Shown: positions 9,134 through 18,743, counted from the first letter of the stretch. The stretch is DNA of 64,000 nucleotides from Belliella calami (GCF_022549695.1 NZ_JAKZGS010000011.1:81914-145913); one strand, 5' to 3'. Numbers and translations: made by a program. The notes: generated from the letters alone by a model not told the origin.

Positions 9134-9891
9134 TTGTCAAAAGTTTTTAGTGTCACTTTTTCTCCATCGAAGACACCAAAAGTGTTTTGGTTTACCCACT
9201 CTCCAAGGTTGATGTAAGTTGAAGATTTACCTACTTCCAATTCTAAAGGCAAATGCCTATGACCGAAAATGTAGTAATCGAAATGTTGTCTTTTATCCAT
9301 TTCTTTACAATATTCCCAAAGCCATTCATCATTTCCCTTGAATTCATGTTCGTTCTTATTGTTGTTTGCAAGTCGGCTGTTGCTTGACCATTTGTGTGCG
9401 ATTCTCATGCCTAAGTCAGGGTGAAGCCATTTGAACAGCCATTTACAAAAAGGGTTTGTGAATAGTTTTTTCAGGATCTTGTACGTTTCATCTCCAGGTC
9501 CTAATCCATCGCCATGTCCGATCAAGAATTTTTTGTTTTCTATCTCCATTTCGATTGGATGATGATAGACTGGAATTCCCAATTCTTTGGTAAAGTAATC
9601 TTTCATCCAAAGATCGTGGTTGCCTGTAAAAAAAACTATGGGTATATTTTTATCTCTTAGGTCTGCGATTTTCCCCATAAAGCGGATAAATCCCTTAGGT
9701 ATAACCTTATCATATTCAAACCAAAAATCGAATATATCGCCAACAAGAAAAATTGCAGCAGCTTCATCTTCTATGGAATTGAGCCATCTGATGATTTTTT
9801 TTTCTCGGATTGTGCTTGAAGTTTCGTTTGGAGCTCCAAGATGAAAATCTGAGGCAAAAAACACTTTTTTCTGATGCAACTGTATGTTCAT
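9130..9891 (-). CDS. lpxH: UDP-2,3-diacylglucosamine diphosphatase LpxH
   Basis: 253 residues with the full LpxH metal site: D15-F-H17, GDIFDFW at 51-57, GNHD at 90-93, H126-GDGLGPGD and GHRH near 211. Length and motif spacing match Bacteroidota LpxH. It removes UMP from UDP-2,3-diacylglucosamine to give lipid X, the fourth step of lipid A synthesis, at the cytoplasmic face of the inner membrane. The stop overlaps the start of the downstream propeller gene by 4 bases, and a WG-repeat gene precedes it by 28 bases, so the three probably form one operon. Confidence 0.9.
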   Translation of the reverse strand: MNIQLHQKKVFFASDFHLGAPNETSSTIREKKIIRWLNSIEDEAAAIFLVGDIFDFWFEYDKVIPKGFIRFMGKIADLRDKNIPIVFFTGNHDLWMKDYFTKELGIPVYHHPIEMEIENKKFLIGHGDGLGPGDETYKILKKLFTNPFCKWLFKWLHPDLGMRIAHKWSSNSRLANNNKNEHEFKGNDEWLWEYCKEMDKRQHFDYYIFGHRHLPLELEVGKSSTYINLGEWVNQNTFGVFDGEKVTLKTFDK

Positions 9892-9919
9892 GCTATGTGG
9901 TTCAGGAGTAAGAATTGTC

Positions 9920-11491
9920 TTAATCGGCTTTCCTTTTTCTGTTTCCTTTATCCTTTTTGTCTGTCTCGGTTTCTGGTATTGTATAGGTGTCTTCTGCCAA
10001 GATCAATTTTGAGGTGTTGTCAAAAAGAATGTTTTTGTAATAAATAGGTAGAACGAAGTTTCCACTCTCGTCGATTACCCCGTATTTATCACCTTTACGA
10101 ACAAGGATCATGTTTGCATTTTCTTTTCTCAATTCGTCAAACTGCGGCTCTACTACTTCTTGCCCCAGTGAATTTATCAATCCAAAAACTCCGTTTGATT
10201 CCGTAATGTAATAGTAGTCAGGAAGGAGAGAAACGCGATCATATCCTTTGTCAGTCAAAATGCTTCCACTTTTATCAATTAGATAACTGCTTCCGTTTTT
10301 CTGTGCTATCGCAAATCCTTGGTTATATCGGGTGACGCCATCATATTCGTTGGCCACAGTCATCTCGCCTTGTTTGTTGACGAAGCCCCATTTTCCCCCG
10401 TTTTTGACAGCGGCTAAGCCTTCATAAAAGGGTAGGGCTTCGTCGAATCCGTTTTGGATCACCCAAGACCCATTTTTATCAATAAAACCAAATTTACCTG
10501 ATTTTATAGAGGGGTAAAGGTTTTCATTCCCTGGAAATATACCTTCGATATTGATAGATGGAGTGACTTCCCATCCATTGATTCCCAATAAACCTATCTT
10601 GTTTTCTCTGGAATATACATTGTATTTTTCTTTTCCTACTAGTTTTACTTTCTCCATTCCAGTCATATCCAGTAATATCCCATCTTTTTTCATCACCCTG
10701 CGGAGTTTGCCATGAATGTATTCTAGCATCATGGTGTTTTCCAAAGTGATTTTATGGTAACTGGTGTATTTGATGTCAGCTCGTTCTTCTCGTGCATGGA
10801 TAAGCATATATTGGCTGCCGTCGTATGCGTAAAAATAGTCATCTTCCAAATATGTCATTTCGTCAATAATTGGTTCGAGAATATATTTCCCTTCTCTATT
10901 GATCAGTCCATAACCTGTGCTTTCATGGGATATTATAAAGTTTTCATTTATTTCTCTGAGATCGTCAAAAGTTTTATAGGGATTGGCAGATATAGGCAAT
11001 GAATATCCGTTTTCAGATTTGGCAATGACTTGACCGTTTTTTGTAAGAATGGCATTTTCGAAAGAACCAATCATTTCTATTGATCTTTTCATTCTATCAT
11101 AAACCCAGAAATCTTTTCCTTTCTTGGCAAGCAATCTGGTATAGAATACCTGGATATCATCATATTCAGGGGCAAAAATCTCCTCCCCATATTCATGAAA
11201 TGCTCCCAAACCATTCGGTCCTTTGACAATTAGCCAAGGCTCCAAATATTGATGTACAGATTCTCCCTTCAAATCTAAGAATGGTCGATATTCTTTACTC
11301 AGCAAGCGTAATTGATTATTAGCTGTACTGATCCGTACAGTTTCTCCCAAGATTTTGATTTGGTCGTACGAAATCCTGGATTTTAACGTTAAATTTTGAT
11401 CGTAAATTTCCCAAGTTTGGCTAAACCCAAGACTTGGGAAAAGTAAACTCAATATCAAAAAGAACTTTTTAGAATAATAATTTAATTTCAT
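9920..11491 (-). CDS. Secreted WG-repeat protein
   Basis: 523 residues. A signal peptide (hydrophobic 8-23, ending GFSQ) is followed by many WG beta-repeat units of the form G-K-W/F/Y-G-F/L-I/V-N/D-x-x-G, for example KFGFIDKNGSWVIQ and KWGFVNKQGEMTVANEYD, spread over about 50-490. The C-terminus is a highly charged tail (ETDKKDKGNRKRKAD). WG repeats form extended beta structures in exported proteins of unknown role. It is the first gene of a probable operon with lpxH. Confidence 0.85.
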   Translation of the reverse strand: MKLNYYSKKFFLILSLLFPSLGFSQTWEIYDQNLTLKSRISYDQIKILGETVRISTANNQLRLLSKEYRPFLDLKGESVHQYLEPWLIVKGPNGLGAFHEYGEEIFAPEYDDIQVFYTRLLAKKGKDFWVYDRMKRSIEMIGSFENAILTKNGQVIAKSENGYSLPISANPYKTFDDLREINENFIISHESTGYGLINREGKYILEPIIDEMTYLEDDYFYAYDGSQYMLIHAREERADIKYTSYHKITLENTMMLEYIHGKLRRVMKKDGILLDMTGMEKVKLVGKEKYNVYSRENKIGLLGINGWEVTPSINIEGIFPGNENLYPSIKSGKFGFIDKNGSWVIQNGFDEALPFYEGLAAVKNGGKWGFVNKQGEMTVANEYDGVTRYNQGFAIAQKNGSSYLIDKSGSILTDKGYDRVSLLPDYYYITESNGVFGLINSLGQEVVEPQFDELRKENANMILVRKGDKYGVIDESGNFVLPIYYKNILFDNTSKLILAEDTYTIPETETDKKDKGNRKRKAD

Positions 11492-11540
11492 GTTTAAAGT
11501 AAATTGAAAAGTAAAATAAGGCTTTTAGAACTGTATTTCA

Positions 11541-11577
11541 AAAAAAAAATAGATGTCATTTATGACATCTATTTTTG
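11541..11577 (-). terminator. Intrinsic terminator downstream of hemA
   Basis: A near-perfect hairpin (ATAGATGTCAT paired with ATGACATCTAT around 11549-11571) is followed on the minus strand by a T run of nine bases (A run 11541-11549 on plus). It is placed to end the hemA transcript before the WG-repeat gene. Confidence 0.8.
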
Positions 11578-11715
11578 TATGCGTAACTGCCTCCATAATT
11601 AATATCCTCATTAACTAGGGACATGCATTGAATTCATCTACTGTCGTAAGTCCAAAGTCGTCTATTATCTGCATGATTTTATAAGAAAAATCATCTATTG
11701 GTGTAAAACAGATAA

Positions 11716-12987
11716 TCAAGATTTTTTTTCACTGATTCTTTCCAAATCAAAAAGGTCAGATAAGATTTCGATCATATTATCTGCTTGATCTCTTTGACAT
11801 GCAGCTCTAAGTTGTACTACTGGTACTTTGAGTATTTTTTGCATCATACTTTTTGTGATCCTGTCAATTACATCTATTTCTTTTTGGTCTGCATTTTTTA
11901 GGAACCTTTCCATTTCTTCAAGTCGAATTTGCTCTAGAGCATTTTTCAACTTGTTGATAGTAGGAGAGACCATCATTTCTTTTTTCCAATTGTAAAACTC
12001 ATCTATACTTTCTACAATGATTTGCTCTACTTTCGGTACTGCCGCCAGTCTATTCTCCAAAGTTTCTGAAGCTTTGCTTCTAATGTTATCTACATTATAA
12101 AGCAAGACACCGGGTACATCTTCTATAGATGTCTCAATGCTTCTCGGAACAGAAAGATCCACAAACAATTTGTAACTGGATATGTCGAATGACTTGACTA
12201 GATTTTTTGTAATGAATGGATCTGACTTCATGATAGAGGAGATGATGACATCTGACTCTTTCATTGCTTCGATGACATTTTCAAAAGGAATGACATCAAA
12301 CCCCATTTCTGAACCCAATATTTGAGCTTTTTCAAAGGTCCTATTAGTGATCGTCACTTTCGCATTTGGTAGATGAACCATGTTTTTGGCTACATCTTCC
12401 CCGATTTCGCCTACACCTATCAACAGAATCCTTGGTTCAAAAATATTTGAAGTCAATTCTTCGATCAGTTCGACTGCAGCATAAGAAACAGAAGCCGCTC
12501 CATCTCTGAAAGCTGTTTCTTGCACGACTCTTTTGTTGGTGAAAAAAATCGTATGCATCAATCTGTGAAGAAAAGGACCTGCTAAATTAAGATCAGCAGA
12601 TGCTTGGTATGCTCGCTTTACTTGGTTTGAGATTTGCATATCGCCTACGACCTGCGCTTCAAGTCCCATAGAAACTTTGAAAAGATGGTTGATAGCTTCT
12701 CTATCGTTATTGAATATTTTGAAATATTCTAAATAATTGATGATTGTGGTAATACCCTTTTCTAATCCAATCAGCTTGATGATCTCCGAACTGAGGTCTA
12801 AATCATGTGAATAGTAAATCTCAGTCCTATTGCAAGTGGATAGGATCAGGGTGTCGGTAACACTGAAAAAATCTTTTAATTTCACCAAAAGTGCATGGAT
12901 AGAACCTTCGTCTAAAGCGATGATCTCCCTTATCTCTACTGGAGCACTTTTATGTGATAAACTTATTGCTCTAAACTTGTTTTGCAT
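11716..12987 (-). CDS. hemA: Glutamyl-tRNA reductase
   Basis: 423 residues, the usual length. The N-terminal catalytic domain carries the nucleophilic cysteine C52 in STCNRTEIY. The NADPH-binding domain starts at the Rossmann loop GVGEIGEDVA near 195. A C-terminal helical dimerisation domain follows, including RAACQRDQADN. The enzyme reduces glutamyl-tRNA to glutamate-1-semialdehyde, the first committed step of C5 haem synthesis in the cytoplasm. It is monocistronic, with a TAAATTTG minus-7 box just upstream and a strong terminator downstream. Confidence 0.95.
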   Translation of the reverse strand: MQNKFRAISLSHKSAPVEIREIIALDEGSIHALLVKLKDFFSVTDTLILSTCNRTEIYYSHDLDLSSEIIKLIGLEKGITTIINYLEYFKIFNNDREAINHLFKVSMGLEAQVVGDMQISNQVKRAYQASADLNLAGPFLHRLMHTIFFTNKRVVQETAFRDGAASVSYAAVELIEELTSNIFEPRILLIGVGEIGEDVAKNMVHLPNAKVTITNRTFEKAQILGSEMGFDVIPFENVIEAMKESDVIISSIMKSDPFITKNLVKSFDISSYKLFVDLSVPRSIETSIEDVPGVLLYNVDNIRSKASETLENRLAAVPKVEQIIVESIDEFYNWKKEMMVSPTINKLKNALEQIRLEEMERFLKNADQKEIDVIDRITKSMMQKILKVPVVQLRAACQRDQADNMIEILSDLFDLERISEKKS

Positions 12988-13006
12988 TTTTATTGACTTT
13001 CGGGTA

Positions 13007-13014
13007 CAAATTTA
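13007..13014 (-). promoter_or_regulatory. hemA minus-7 box
   Basis: On the minus strand 13014-13007 reads TAAATTTG, an exact TAnnTTTG Bacteroidota minus-7 box, 19 bases before the hemA ATG at 12987. That predicts a very short leader. Confidence 0.6.
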
Positions 13015-13221
13015 ATTTATAAAGCGTAGCAAAAGAAAATTTTGAATAATCAGATTGCAATTTAAAACCTGTCTAAATAAGGTGTTTCAAATCTTTTTTT
13101 CTTCCACAAATATCGGCATTCTTGGATTGTAATGCCAATCTTATTAACTTATGTACCATAGATACGATCTATAACACCAAATTGGATTTAAATTTTTGGA
13201 TTAACTTTTACAGAATCAATT

Positions 13222-13899
13222 ATGGTATCAAAAATTAAGTTTTTTCTAAAAAACACTTTTGGATTTACGAATAGGGAGTCTAGAGGTTTTGTGTTGCTTT
13301 TGCCTGTCTTGGCAGTCCTATATGCAGTTCCTGTCGTGCATAGTAGAATAATAGAGAAAAGGAAGGGTTTGGAGTATGAGACCTACCTTAAGAAGATGGA
13401 TAGTTTGGAAATTGCTGGCTGGAGTCGATTGAATGTCAGTTATATCAATCAAGATTCCAGTAAGTCAAAGCCAAGTTACCAAAAAAGAAACCAACCTAAG
13501 CTCAACAAAATATTGTTTGATGAAGCAGATTCTATCGTTCTGCAGATTGTCCCTGGCATAGGGTCGGCTACAGCTGGTAGGATTGTCAAGTTTCGGGATG
13601 CAATAGGCGGGATGCATCACAAAGATCAGTTGTTAGATGTATATGGATTGACTCCTGAAGTCCTCGAAAGGGTATTTGAGTATTTTGAATTCCAACCTGG
13701 TATCAAGACCAAAATCAACATCAATACTGCTGATGTCGGAACCCTAGCTAAGCATCCATATATTAATTATGGAAGTGCCAAAGTAATTGTGGCATACAGA
13801 GAACAGCATGGGGATTATCAGCAATCAGAAGATTTGCTGAAGGTGAGGATATTCAGTCAGGAATGGATAGATAGAGTGAAACCTTATTTAGAATTTTGA
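13222..13899 (+). CDS. Membrane-anchored helix-hairpin-helix protein, ComEA-like
   Basis: 225 residues. One membrane helix near 24-42 (FVLLLPVLAVLYAVP) precedes a linker and two HhH modules. The first is about 102-150 (IVPGIGSATAGRIVKFRDAI); the second is about 163-222 (ININTADVGTLAKHPYINYG, then the DYQQSEDLLKV hairpin). HhH pairs bind the DNA backbone without sequence preference. In this phylum such proteins resemble the DNA receptor ComEA of natural competence. A single anchor with an exposed DNA-binding part fits DNA handling at the envelope, but no competence genes lie nearby. Confidence 0.8.
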   Translation: MVSKIKFFLKNTFGFTNRESRGFVLLLPVLAVLYAVPVVHSRIIEKRKGLEYETYLKKMDSLEIAGWSRLNVSYINQDSSKSKPSYQKRNQPKLNKILFDEADSIVLQIVPGIGSATAGRIVKFRDAIGGMHHKDQLLDVYGLTPEVLERVFEYFEFQPGIKTKININTADVGTLAKHPYINYGSAKVIVAYREQHGDYQQSEDLLKVRIFSQEWIDRVKPYLEF

Positions 13900-13938
13900 C
13901 TAGGTAGTTAATTACTTAGGCAAACTGTTTAATTAAAA

Positions 13939-13946
13939 TATTTTTG
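13939..13946 (+). promoter_or_regulatory. Minus-7 box of the zinc-finger gene
   Basis: TATTTTTG at 13939-13946 matches TAnnTTTG exactly and lies 20 bases before the ATG at 13967. The upstream minus-33 element is weak. Confidence 0.5.
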
Positions 13947-13966
13947 ATTTTTAATTTTTTATAAAA

Positions 13967-14335
13967 ATGGAAAGAAAATGTATGAATCCGACTTGCATGC
14001 GACCAATTTTGGGTCGTTCGGACAAAAGGTATTGTTGTGATCAATGTAGAAGTGCACATTTCAACGACAAAAAAAAGGATAACGATCTTAACCTGTTCTC
14101 CTTAATTCCTAAAATACAGAAACAAAACAGAGAGATTTTGATGGTTATTCACAACAAATATGGTGATCATGCAAAGGTTTCAAAAAATTATCTTTTGATG
14201 ATTGGTTACAATTTTGTGTATCAGACCCATTCGATGATGGATTATAATGGAGGATACTATCAATGCTGTTTTGAATTTTCGATAAAAGTAATTGATAAAT
14301 ATTGGGTAGAAGTCTCTCGAAATGTCAAATATTGA
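13967..14335 (+). CDS. Small zinc-ribbon protein (DUF2116-like)
   Basis: 122 residues. The N-terminus holds C5, C10, C23/C24 and C27 in an arrangement like a treble-clef or zinc-ribbon (RYCCDQCRSAHFND), followed by a helical lysine-rich stretch and a C-terminal beta-rich part with no recognised fold. Proteins of this kind are common and uncharacterised in Bacteroidota; nucleic-acid binding is the usual guess. It has its own TAnnTTTG box. Confidence 0.7.
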   Translation: MERKCMNPTCMRPILGRSDKRYCCDQCRSAHFNDKKKDNDLNLFSLIPKIQKQNREILMVIHNKYGDHAKVSKNYLLMIGYNFVYQTHSMMDYNGGYYQCCFEFSIKVIDKYWVEVSRNVKY

Positions 14336-14561
14336 AAAATATGATAAGAAGCCATTTTACTCCTTGATTCTCGCTTTAGAGTTAGGAATCTACCTTAGAA
14401 ATGGATTTTGATTTAGACTTTGAGTATTTATAATATTTAAAGTCTCTTCTTGCCTATTACGCATCATTGGGGGTGCTTATATTTTTTTTAACTTTTTTTC
14501 ACAACCCATGCAACCTATTTTTACAATTCTGTATCTACCTATTTGAAAGCCACAAAAAAGC

Positions 14562-15131
14562 ATGTTCACAAGAAAAACTTTTAATTCTGAATCTGACATC
14601 ATCGAAGGTTGCCTCAAAGGAGAGCGGAAAGCGCAGCAGCATTTGTATGAGAGATATTCAAGCAAGTTTTTCGCTATTGCGATTCGATATACAAAAGATC
14701 GAGAGATAGCAGAGGATGTGATGATTGAGTCTTTTATGAAAATATTTGAAAAGCTGGATCAATATGAATCAAAAGGAAGTTTCGAAGGCTGGATGAAAAG
14801 AATCATAGTTACCCAATCACTTTTGACTTTGAGGAATAATAAAAACCTCAGCATGGAAGTCAATATGGAAGAAGGATCAGATTTCGTGAATCATCAATAT
14901 GAATTGAATAGCCTTGAAGCGGATGATCTTATGGAATTGATAGAAGAACTTCCTACGGGTTACAGAACGGTATTTAACCTTTATGCAATAGAAGGATATA
15001 GTCATTCTGAAATAGCAGATCTACTAGGTATCACAGAGAGTACTTCCAAGTCACAATTAAATCGAGCTAGGAATTTATTGAAACAAAAAATAGCCGAACA
15101 ACAACTTAAAGAAAGGAGAATCAATGGCTAA
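14562..15131 (+). CDS. ECF-type RNA polymerase sigma factor
   Basis: 189 residues. Region 2 spans about 12-90 (LYERYSSKFFAIAIRYTKDR, then AEDVMIESFMKIFEKL). Region 4 spans about 125-180, with an HTH in GYSHSEIADLLGITESTSKS. There is no region 3, as in ECF sigma factors. The stop overlaps the next gene by 8 bases, and four envelope genes follow in the same direction, so the sigma factor probably controls its own operon in response to an envelope signal. Confidence 0.92.
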   Translation: MFTRKTFNSESDIIEGCLKGERKAQQHLYERYSSKFFAIAIRYTKDREIAEDVMIESFMKIFEKLDQYESKGSFEGWMKRIIVTQSLLTLRNNKNLSMEVNMEEGSDFVNHQYELNSLEADDLMELIEELPTGYRTVFNLYAIEGYSHSEIADLLGITESTSKSQLNRARNLLKQKIAEQQLKERRING

Positions 15132-15873
15132 TGAAGATAGAGATTTTGATGAGCTATTTAGGAATAAGCTCTCAAACCATGAAGTAAAACCATCACAACT
15201 TGCTTGGGAGAGATTAGAAAGTAAGCTCCCAAAAAACAAGAAAAGTGGATATTATCCTTTTCTGAAAATTGCTGCATCAATAATCCTGCTTTTGGGACTT
15301 GGGTATGTGGGGTGGTTTTTGTCAAATGAAATGGCACCTGAAGCGCCTCAGGTGGCGGAAGTCAACAAGGATCAAGTTGAAGAAGAAAATACGCTAGAAA
15401 TGGAGAAAGAGGAAGTGGAAGTAAAGGCCACAGAATCAGTTCCGCAAGAAGAGAAAACAAAGGACATCCAAAAACCAAAGAAGATTAAAAAGGAAGTCAA
15501 TCAGCAAAACCAAATTGGAAAACAGGAATCGCCAAAAGAATTGTTTGCAGAAAACACTAAAGCTCCTCAAAAGATAGTGGTAGAGTTACTACCGGAAATT
15601 GAAATTCCAGAATTGGATTTGGATCAATCAGTGGCGATAAACGAGTCTGTTGAAGAACTTGAAGAGCCAGAAGTATCTTACAAAATCACAATTGTGAGTA
15701 AAGGGATTGCAGATTCAGAACCAGAAAAATCTGGATTTATCGACGGAATTGAAAACAAAGTGGAAAAAATCGGTGGGATTTTGAGTAAGGTAGATCAGGG
15801 ATTTGCAGAACTGCAGGATGCAAAAAACAATCTGTTTGCCTCAATTACCTCCAAAAAAGAAAGAAGTAAGTAA
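15124..15873 (+). CDS. Single-pass membrane protein, probable anti-sigma factor
   Basis: 249 residues. A cytoplasmic N-terminus of about 43 residues (DFDELFRNKLSNHEVKPSQ) precedes one membrane helix at about 44-66 (AASIILLLGLGYVGWFL). A long periplasmic part follows, rich in Glu, Lys and Pro. The overlap with the ECF sigma gene and the single-pass layout fit an anti-sigma factor, although the N-terminal segment is short and has no zinc-binding HxxxCxxC. The long charged tail may reach across the periplasm to the beta-barrel proteins encoded next. Confidence 0.75.
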   Translation: MANEDRDFDELFRNKLSNHEVKPSQLAWERLESKLPKNKKSGYYPFLKIAASIILLLGLGYVGWFLSNEMAPEAPQVAEVNKDQVEEENTLEMEKEEVEVKATESVPQEEKTKDIQKPKKIKKEVNQQNQIGKQESPKELFAENTKAPQKIVVELLPEIEIPELDLDQSVAINESVEELEEPEVSYKITIVSKGIADSEPEKSGFIDGIENKVEKIGGILSKVDQGFAELQDAKNNLFASITSKKERSK

Positions 15874-15893
15874 TATTTTAGAATCACAGAAAC

Positions 15894-16919
15894 ATGAAAA
15901 AATATTTGTTATTATTTAGCTTGATGGCCATTGTAAGCCTTGCTTTCGGAGGAAATCATAATTCACTTCACGCTGAGAAGGATAGTATCATTGTAGAGTT
16001 TGGGAAGTCTGGAAAAGTTGTGTTGATAGTTGACAACAAGGAAGATTTTGAAAGATTAAAGTCAATGAATATCAATCAGATAGTCAAAGAGTTGGATTTG
16101 CAACTGAATGAAGAGACTGGAGAGCTTACGGTAGTAGAAATCAAAAACAAATCAGGAAATAAAGAGGTCGTAAGAGTAAGGGAAGACGGGCCTGAGACAG
16201 AAGTGTCGGTAGGGAGGTATAAAGTGATCGTCGATGAGTCTGGAGGAAATACTAAAATCAAGGTGGAAACAGGTCCAAAGAAGCGTAAAGATCCTCCATT
16301 CAGAACATATTTCAATTTGGATCTAGGTATCAATACTTACTTGGATGGAAGTGGGAATTTTCCTTCTTCAAGTGATCCATTCGCAACGAAAGGCTGGGGA
16401 AGTTGGAATGTTGGGTTGAATTGGATGGCGTCTCAAAGATTGGCAAAAGGTTTTTATTGGGACTTTGGTTTGGGAGTACAATGGTACAATTTCAAATTTG
16501 AAAACAGGGATTTCCAGGCTGTTAGAGGAAATGATGAAATTGATTTTCTTCAAAGAAATGACGTCAATGGAATCAAAAGTAAAATATCGGCATCATATCT
16601 TACAGCCCAAACTCTTTTGAAAATAGATTTTGGAAAGATGAATGATAATGGAAAAAGAGGTGTAAGACTCGCTGCAGGGCCATATGTAGGCTACAGGTTA
16701 GGTGGAGGAAGCAAGTTTGTATATAGAGAACTAGATGGTGGGGGACGAAGAAAAGCCAAACAAAACACAGGTGTCTATCTCAATAACTTCAGATATGGTG
16801 TAAGGGGAGAAGTAGGAGTAGGAAGGTTCAATTTCTTCTCAACCTATGACATGAATACTTTATTCCAAGATGGAAGAGGACCAGAACTGCATCCGATCAC
16901 TTTTGGAGTGATATTTTAA
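15894..16919 (+). CDS. Outer-membrane beta-barrel protein
   Basis: 341 residues. A signal peptide (hydrophobic 5-19) is followed by a mostly charged periplasmic segment up to about 130 (VLIVDNKEDFERLKSM, then ELTVVEIKNKSG). A C-terminal barrel starts at FNLDLGINTYLDGSG and ends in an aromatic strand ITFGVIF. The barrel shares LDLGIN, WGSWNVG and WYNFKFE with the next gene, so the two are paralogues. It probably forms a small barrel in the outer membrane and belongs to the sigma-factor operon (20 bases after the previous gene). Confidence 0.82.
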   Translation: MKKYLLLFSLMAIVSLAFGGNHNSLHAEKDSIIVEFGKSGKVVLIVDNKEDFERLKSMNINQIVKELDLQLNEETGELTVVEIKNKSGNKEVVRVREDGPETEVSVGRYKVIVDESGGNTKIKVETGPKKRKDPPFRTYFNLDLGINTYLDGSGNFPSSSDPFATKGWGSWNVGLNWMASQRLAKGFYWDFGLGVQWYNFKFENRDFQAVRGNDEIDFLQRNDVNGIKSKISASYLTAQTLLKIDFGKMNDNGKRGVRLAAGPYVGYRLGGGSKFVYRELDGGGRRKAKQNTGVYLNNFRYGVRGEVGVGRFNFFSTYDMNTLFQDGRGPELHPITFGVIF

Positions 16920-16966
16920 CAAGCAATTTTAAAATCATTTGAAAGAGAGATTTAAGCTAAAAAAAA

Positions 16967-17770
16967 ATGAAAAAGATATTATTGATACTATGTTTTGGAA
17001 TACTCTTTTTTGGGAATTCCTTTGCGCAAGAAGAAGAAAAAGAGGCTGTTGAGAAAAAGGAAATAGTGAAGTCGAAAGATTTTAAGCTATTTGGCAATGA
17101 ATGGCATTATGAAAGATATAAGGATAAAACATTCACAATTGAAAACACGAATCCTGATTTTTACAATTCGAAACCTCCTAAAGTAAAAAGATATCAAAGG
17201 TCACTTAGTCTTGATTTGGGAATCAATACTTGGGTCAATGATGAGACCGCACCCACTGTGAAACCATGGGGAAGTTGGAATGTAGGGATCAATTATCAGC
17301 ATCAATACAAGTTTGGTAAAAACTTTTCTTTGAACCCTTCTATAGGTGTGAGTTGGTACAATTTCAAATTCGAGGATAGAAATCTTATCGCAGTAAAAGA
17401 GATAGATGGTATTGAATTCCAAGATTTCAACGGAGGTGTAGGTACCAAATCAAAGATTTCCGCTTCTTATTTCAATATAAGTTTGATTCCAATTTTGCAT
17501 AGCAGCAACGGTAAATTTAGATTTGGTGTAGGTCCTTATGCTGGTCTTAGGATAGGCGGTAGAGGGAAGTTTGTGTATGATGATCCAAATGGGAGATCTC
17601 GAAAACTGTTTGAAAAGTCTAATATGTACGCAAACAATTTCAGATATGGAGGAAGAGTCGTGTTAGGAGTATCAAATGTTGATTTGTTTGTAAATTATGA
17701 TTTCAACGAGTTCTTTGAAAAAGACAAAGGGCCTAGAGTAAATGCATTGAGTTTTGGTTTAATTTTATAA
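16967..17770 (+). CDS. Outer-membrane beta-barrel protein, paralogue of the preceding gene
   Basis: 267 residues with a signal peptide (hydrophobic 4-20, cleavage near SFAQ), a short charged linker and a barrel from about 75 (SLSLDLGINTWVND). It shares LDLGINTW, PWGSWNVGIN, WYNFKFEDRN and the closing strand LSFGLIL with the upstream protein, but lacks that protein's long periplasmic domain. It lies 47 bases downstream in the same operon, consistent with a tandem duplication. Confidence 0.82.
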   Translation: MKKILLILCFGILFFGNSFAQEEEKEAVEKKEIVKSKDFKLFGNEWHYERYKDKTFTIENTNPDFYNSKPPKVKRYQRSLSLDLGINTWVNDETAPTVKPWGSWNVGINYQHQYKFGKNFSLNPSIGVSWYNFKFEDRNLIAVKEIDGIEFQDFNGGVGTKSKISASYFNISLIPILHSSNGKFRFGVGPYAGLRIGGRGKFVYDDPNGRSRKLFEKSNMYANNFRYGGRVVLGVSNVDLFVNYDFNEFFEKDKGPRVNALSFGLIL

Positions 17771-17780
17771 AGAAGCAAAT

Positions 17781-18725
17781 ATGAAAACTATAAAAATCAG
17801 TATCTATTTGATCATAGGGGTTTTGATGATGTCAAATACCTCTGAGCTATACGCTCAAATGCAAGTCTTGGTGGACACCAAAAAGTCATTTGAAGCAATC
17901 AATAGGTTGGAAATTAGTAGTTCATCCTTGGAAGTGGAATATATCGGTGATCCAAATATGAGTGTAGTGTCTGTTGAGGCATATTTGGAGTCAACCCAAG
18001 ACGGTCAGGATATAGTTTTCGTGACATTGGGAGAAGTGTTGAAGATTTCTTATCAACAAAACGGATTAAGAAATACCAGCTGGGGGTCTAATCAAACGAA
18101 AGGGCATATTAAAATAAAAGGTCCTGAAAATATTCAGCTTAGTATGAATGGCGGATCAGGGAAAATCAAGATAAATAGGGTGTCCTCAGAATTAACTTCT
18201 TTAAAGGTAGGTTCAGGTCATTTGGAAGTTGCTAATATTCGTGGGAATTTGGAAACAAGTGCAGGTTCTGGAAGGGTTGATATATCGGATGTCAATGGCT
18301 ACATCAAACTATCAATGGGTTCTGGAACTGCCAATCTTTCTGATTTATTTGGGGATGCTGATGTGTCTTTTTCAAGCGGAAGCTTTAAGGCAAACAATGT
18401 AGAAGGATTATTATCTTTATCTGTAAGCTCTGGAAATGCAAAATTGTCAAATGTAGCGCAAATAGGAAATGTATCAATCTCTTCTGGATCTGTAAAAGCT
18501 GAGAAATCAGGATTAAGTGCTATGACTAATCTTAAAGCTTCTTCGGGAAGTATTAAAATCTATACAGATTCCAACCTGAATGATTACAATTATAACTTGA
18601 AAGCTACCTCAGGTTCATTGAGAGTAGGGGATCAACGAAAAGGGAAAACCTTGCAAATAAACAATGGATCTCCAAATATGGTCAATGGTTCTGTGAGTTC
18701 AGGTTCCATTTCTATTGAGAATTAA
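17781..18725 (+). CDS. Secreted DUF4097-like beta-solenoid protein
   Basis: 314 residues. A signal peptide ends near LYAQ and is followed by regular repeats of about 18-20 residues with Ser/Gly-rich strands (LKVGSGHLEVANIRGNLET, VDISDVNGYIKLSMGSGTAN, SVKAEKSGLSAM). This is the DUF4097 or putative auto-transporter-adhesin head-like beta-helix seen in many Bacteroidota surface proteins. It is the last gene of the sigma-factor operon (10 bases after the barrel gene) and is followed by a strong terminator. The molecular role is unknown; surface exposure is inferred. Confidence 0.8.
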   Translation: MKTIKISIYLIIGVLMMSNTSELYAQMQVLVDTKKSFEAINRLEISSSSLEVEYIGDPNMSVVSVEAYLESTQDGQDIVFVTLGEVLKISYQQNGLRNTSWGSNQTKGHIKIKGPENIQLSMNGGSGKIKINRVSSELTSLKVGSGHLEVANIRGNLETSAGSGRVDISDVNGYIKLSMGSGTANLSDLFGDADVSFSSGSFKANNVEGLLSLSVSSGNAKLSNVAQIGNVSISSGSVKAEKSGLSAMTNLKASSGSIKIYTDSNLNDYNYNLKATSGSLRVGDQRKGKTLQINNGSPNMVNGSVSSGSISIEN

Positions 18726-18743
18726 TACTTCATAAGTTTTTTT

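Noticed and set aside
11600..11715. Short minus-strand frame after hemA (…IIDDFGLTTVDEFNACP)
   Set aside because: It has protein-like composition but only a 19-codon part has an ATG, no promoter or family is visible, and it lies between a stop and the hemA terminator.
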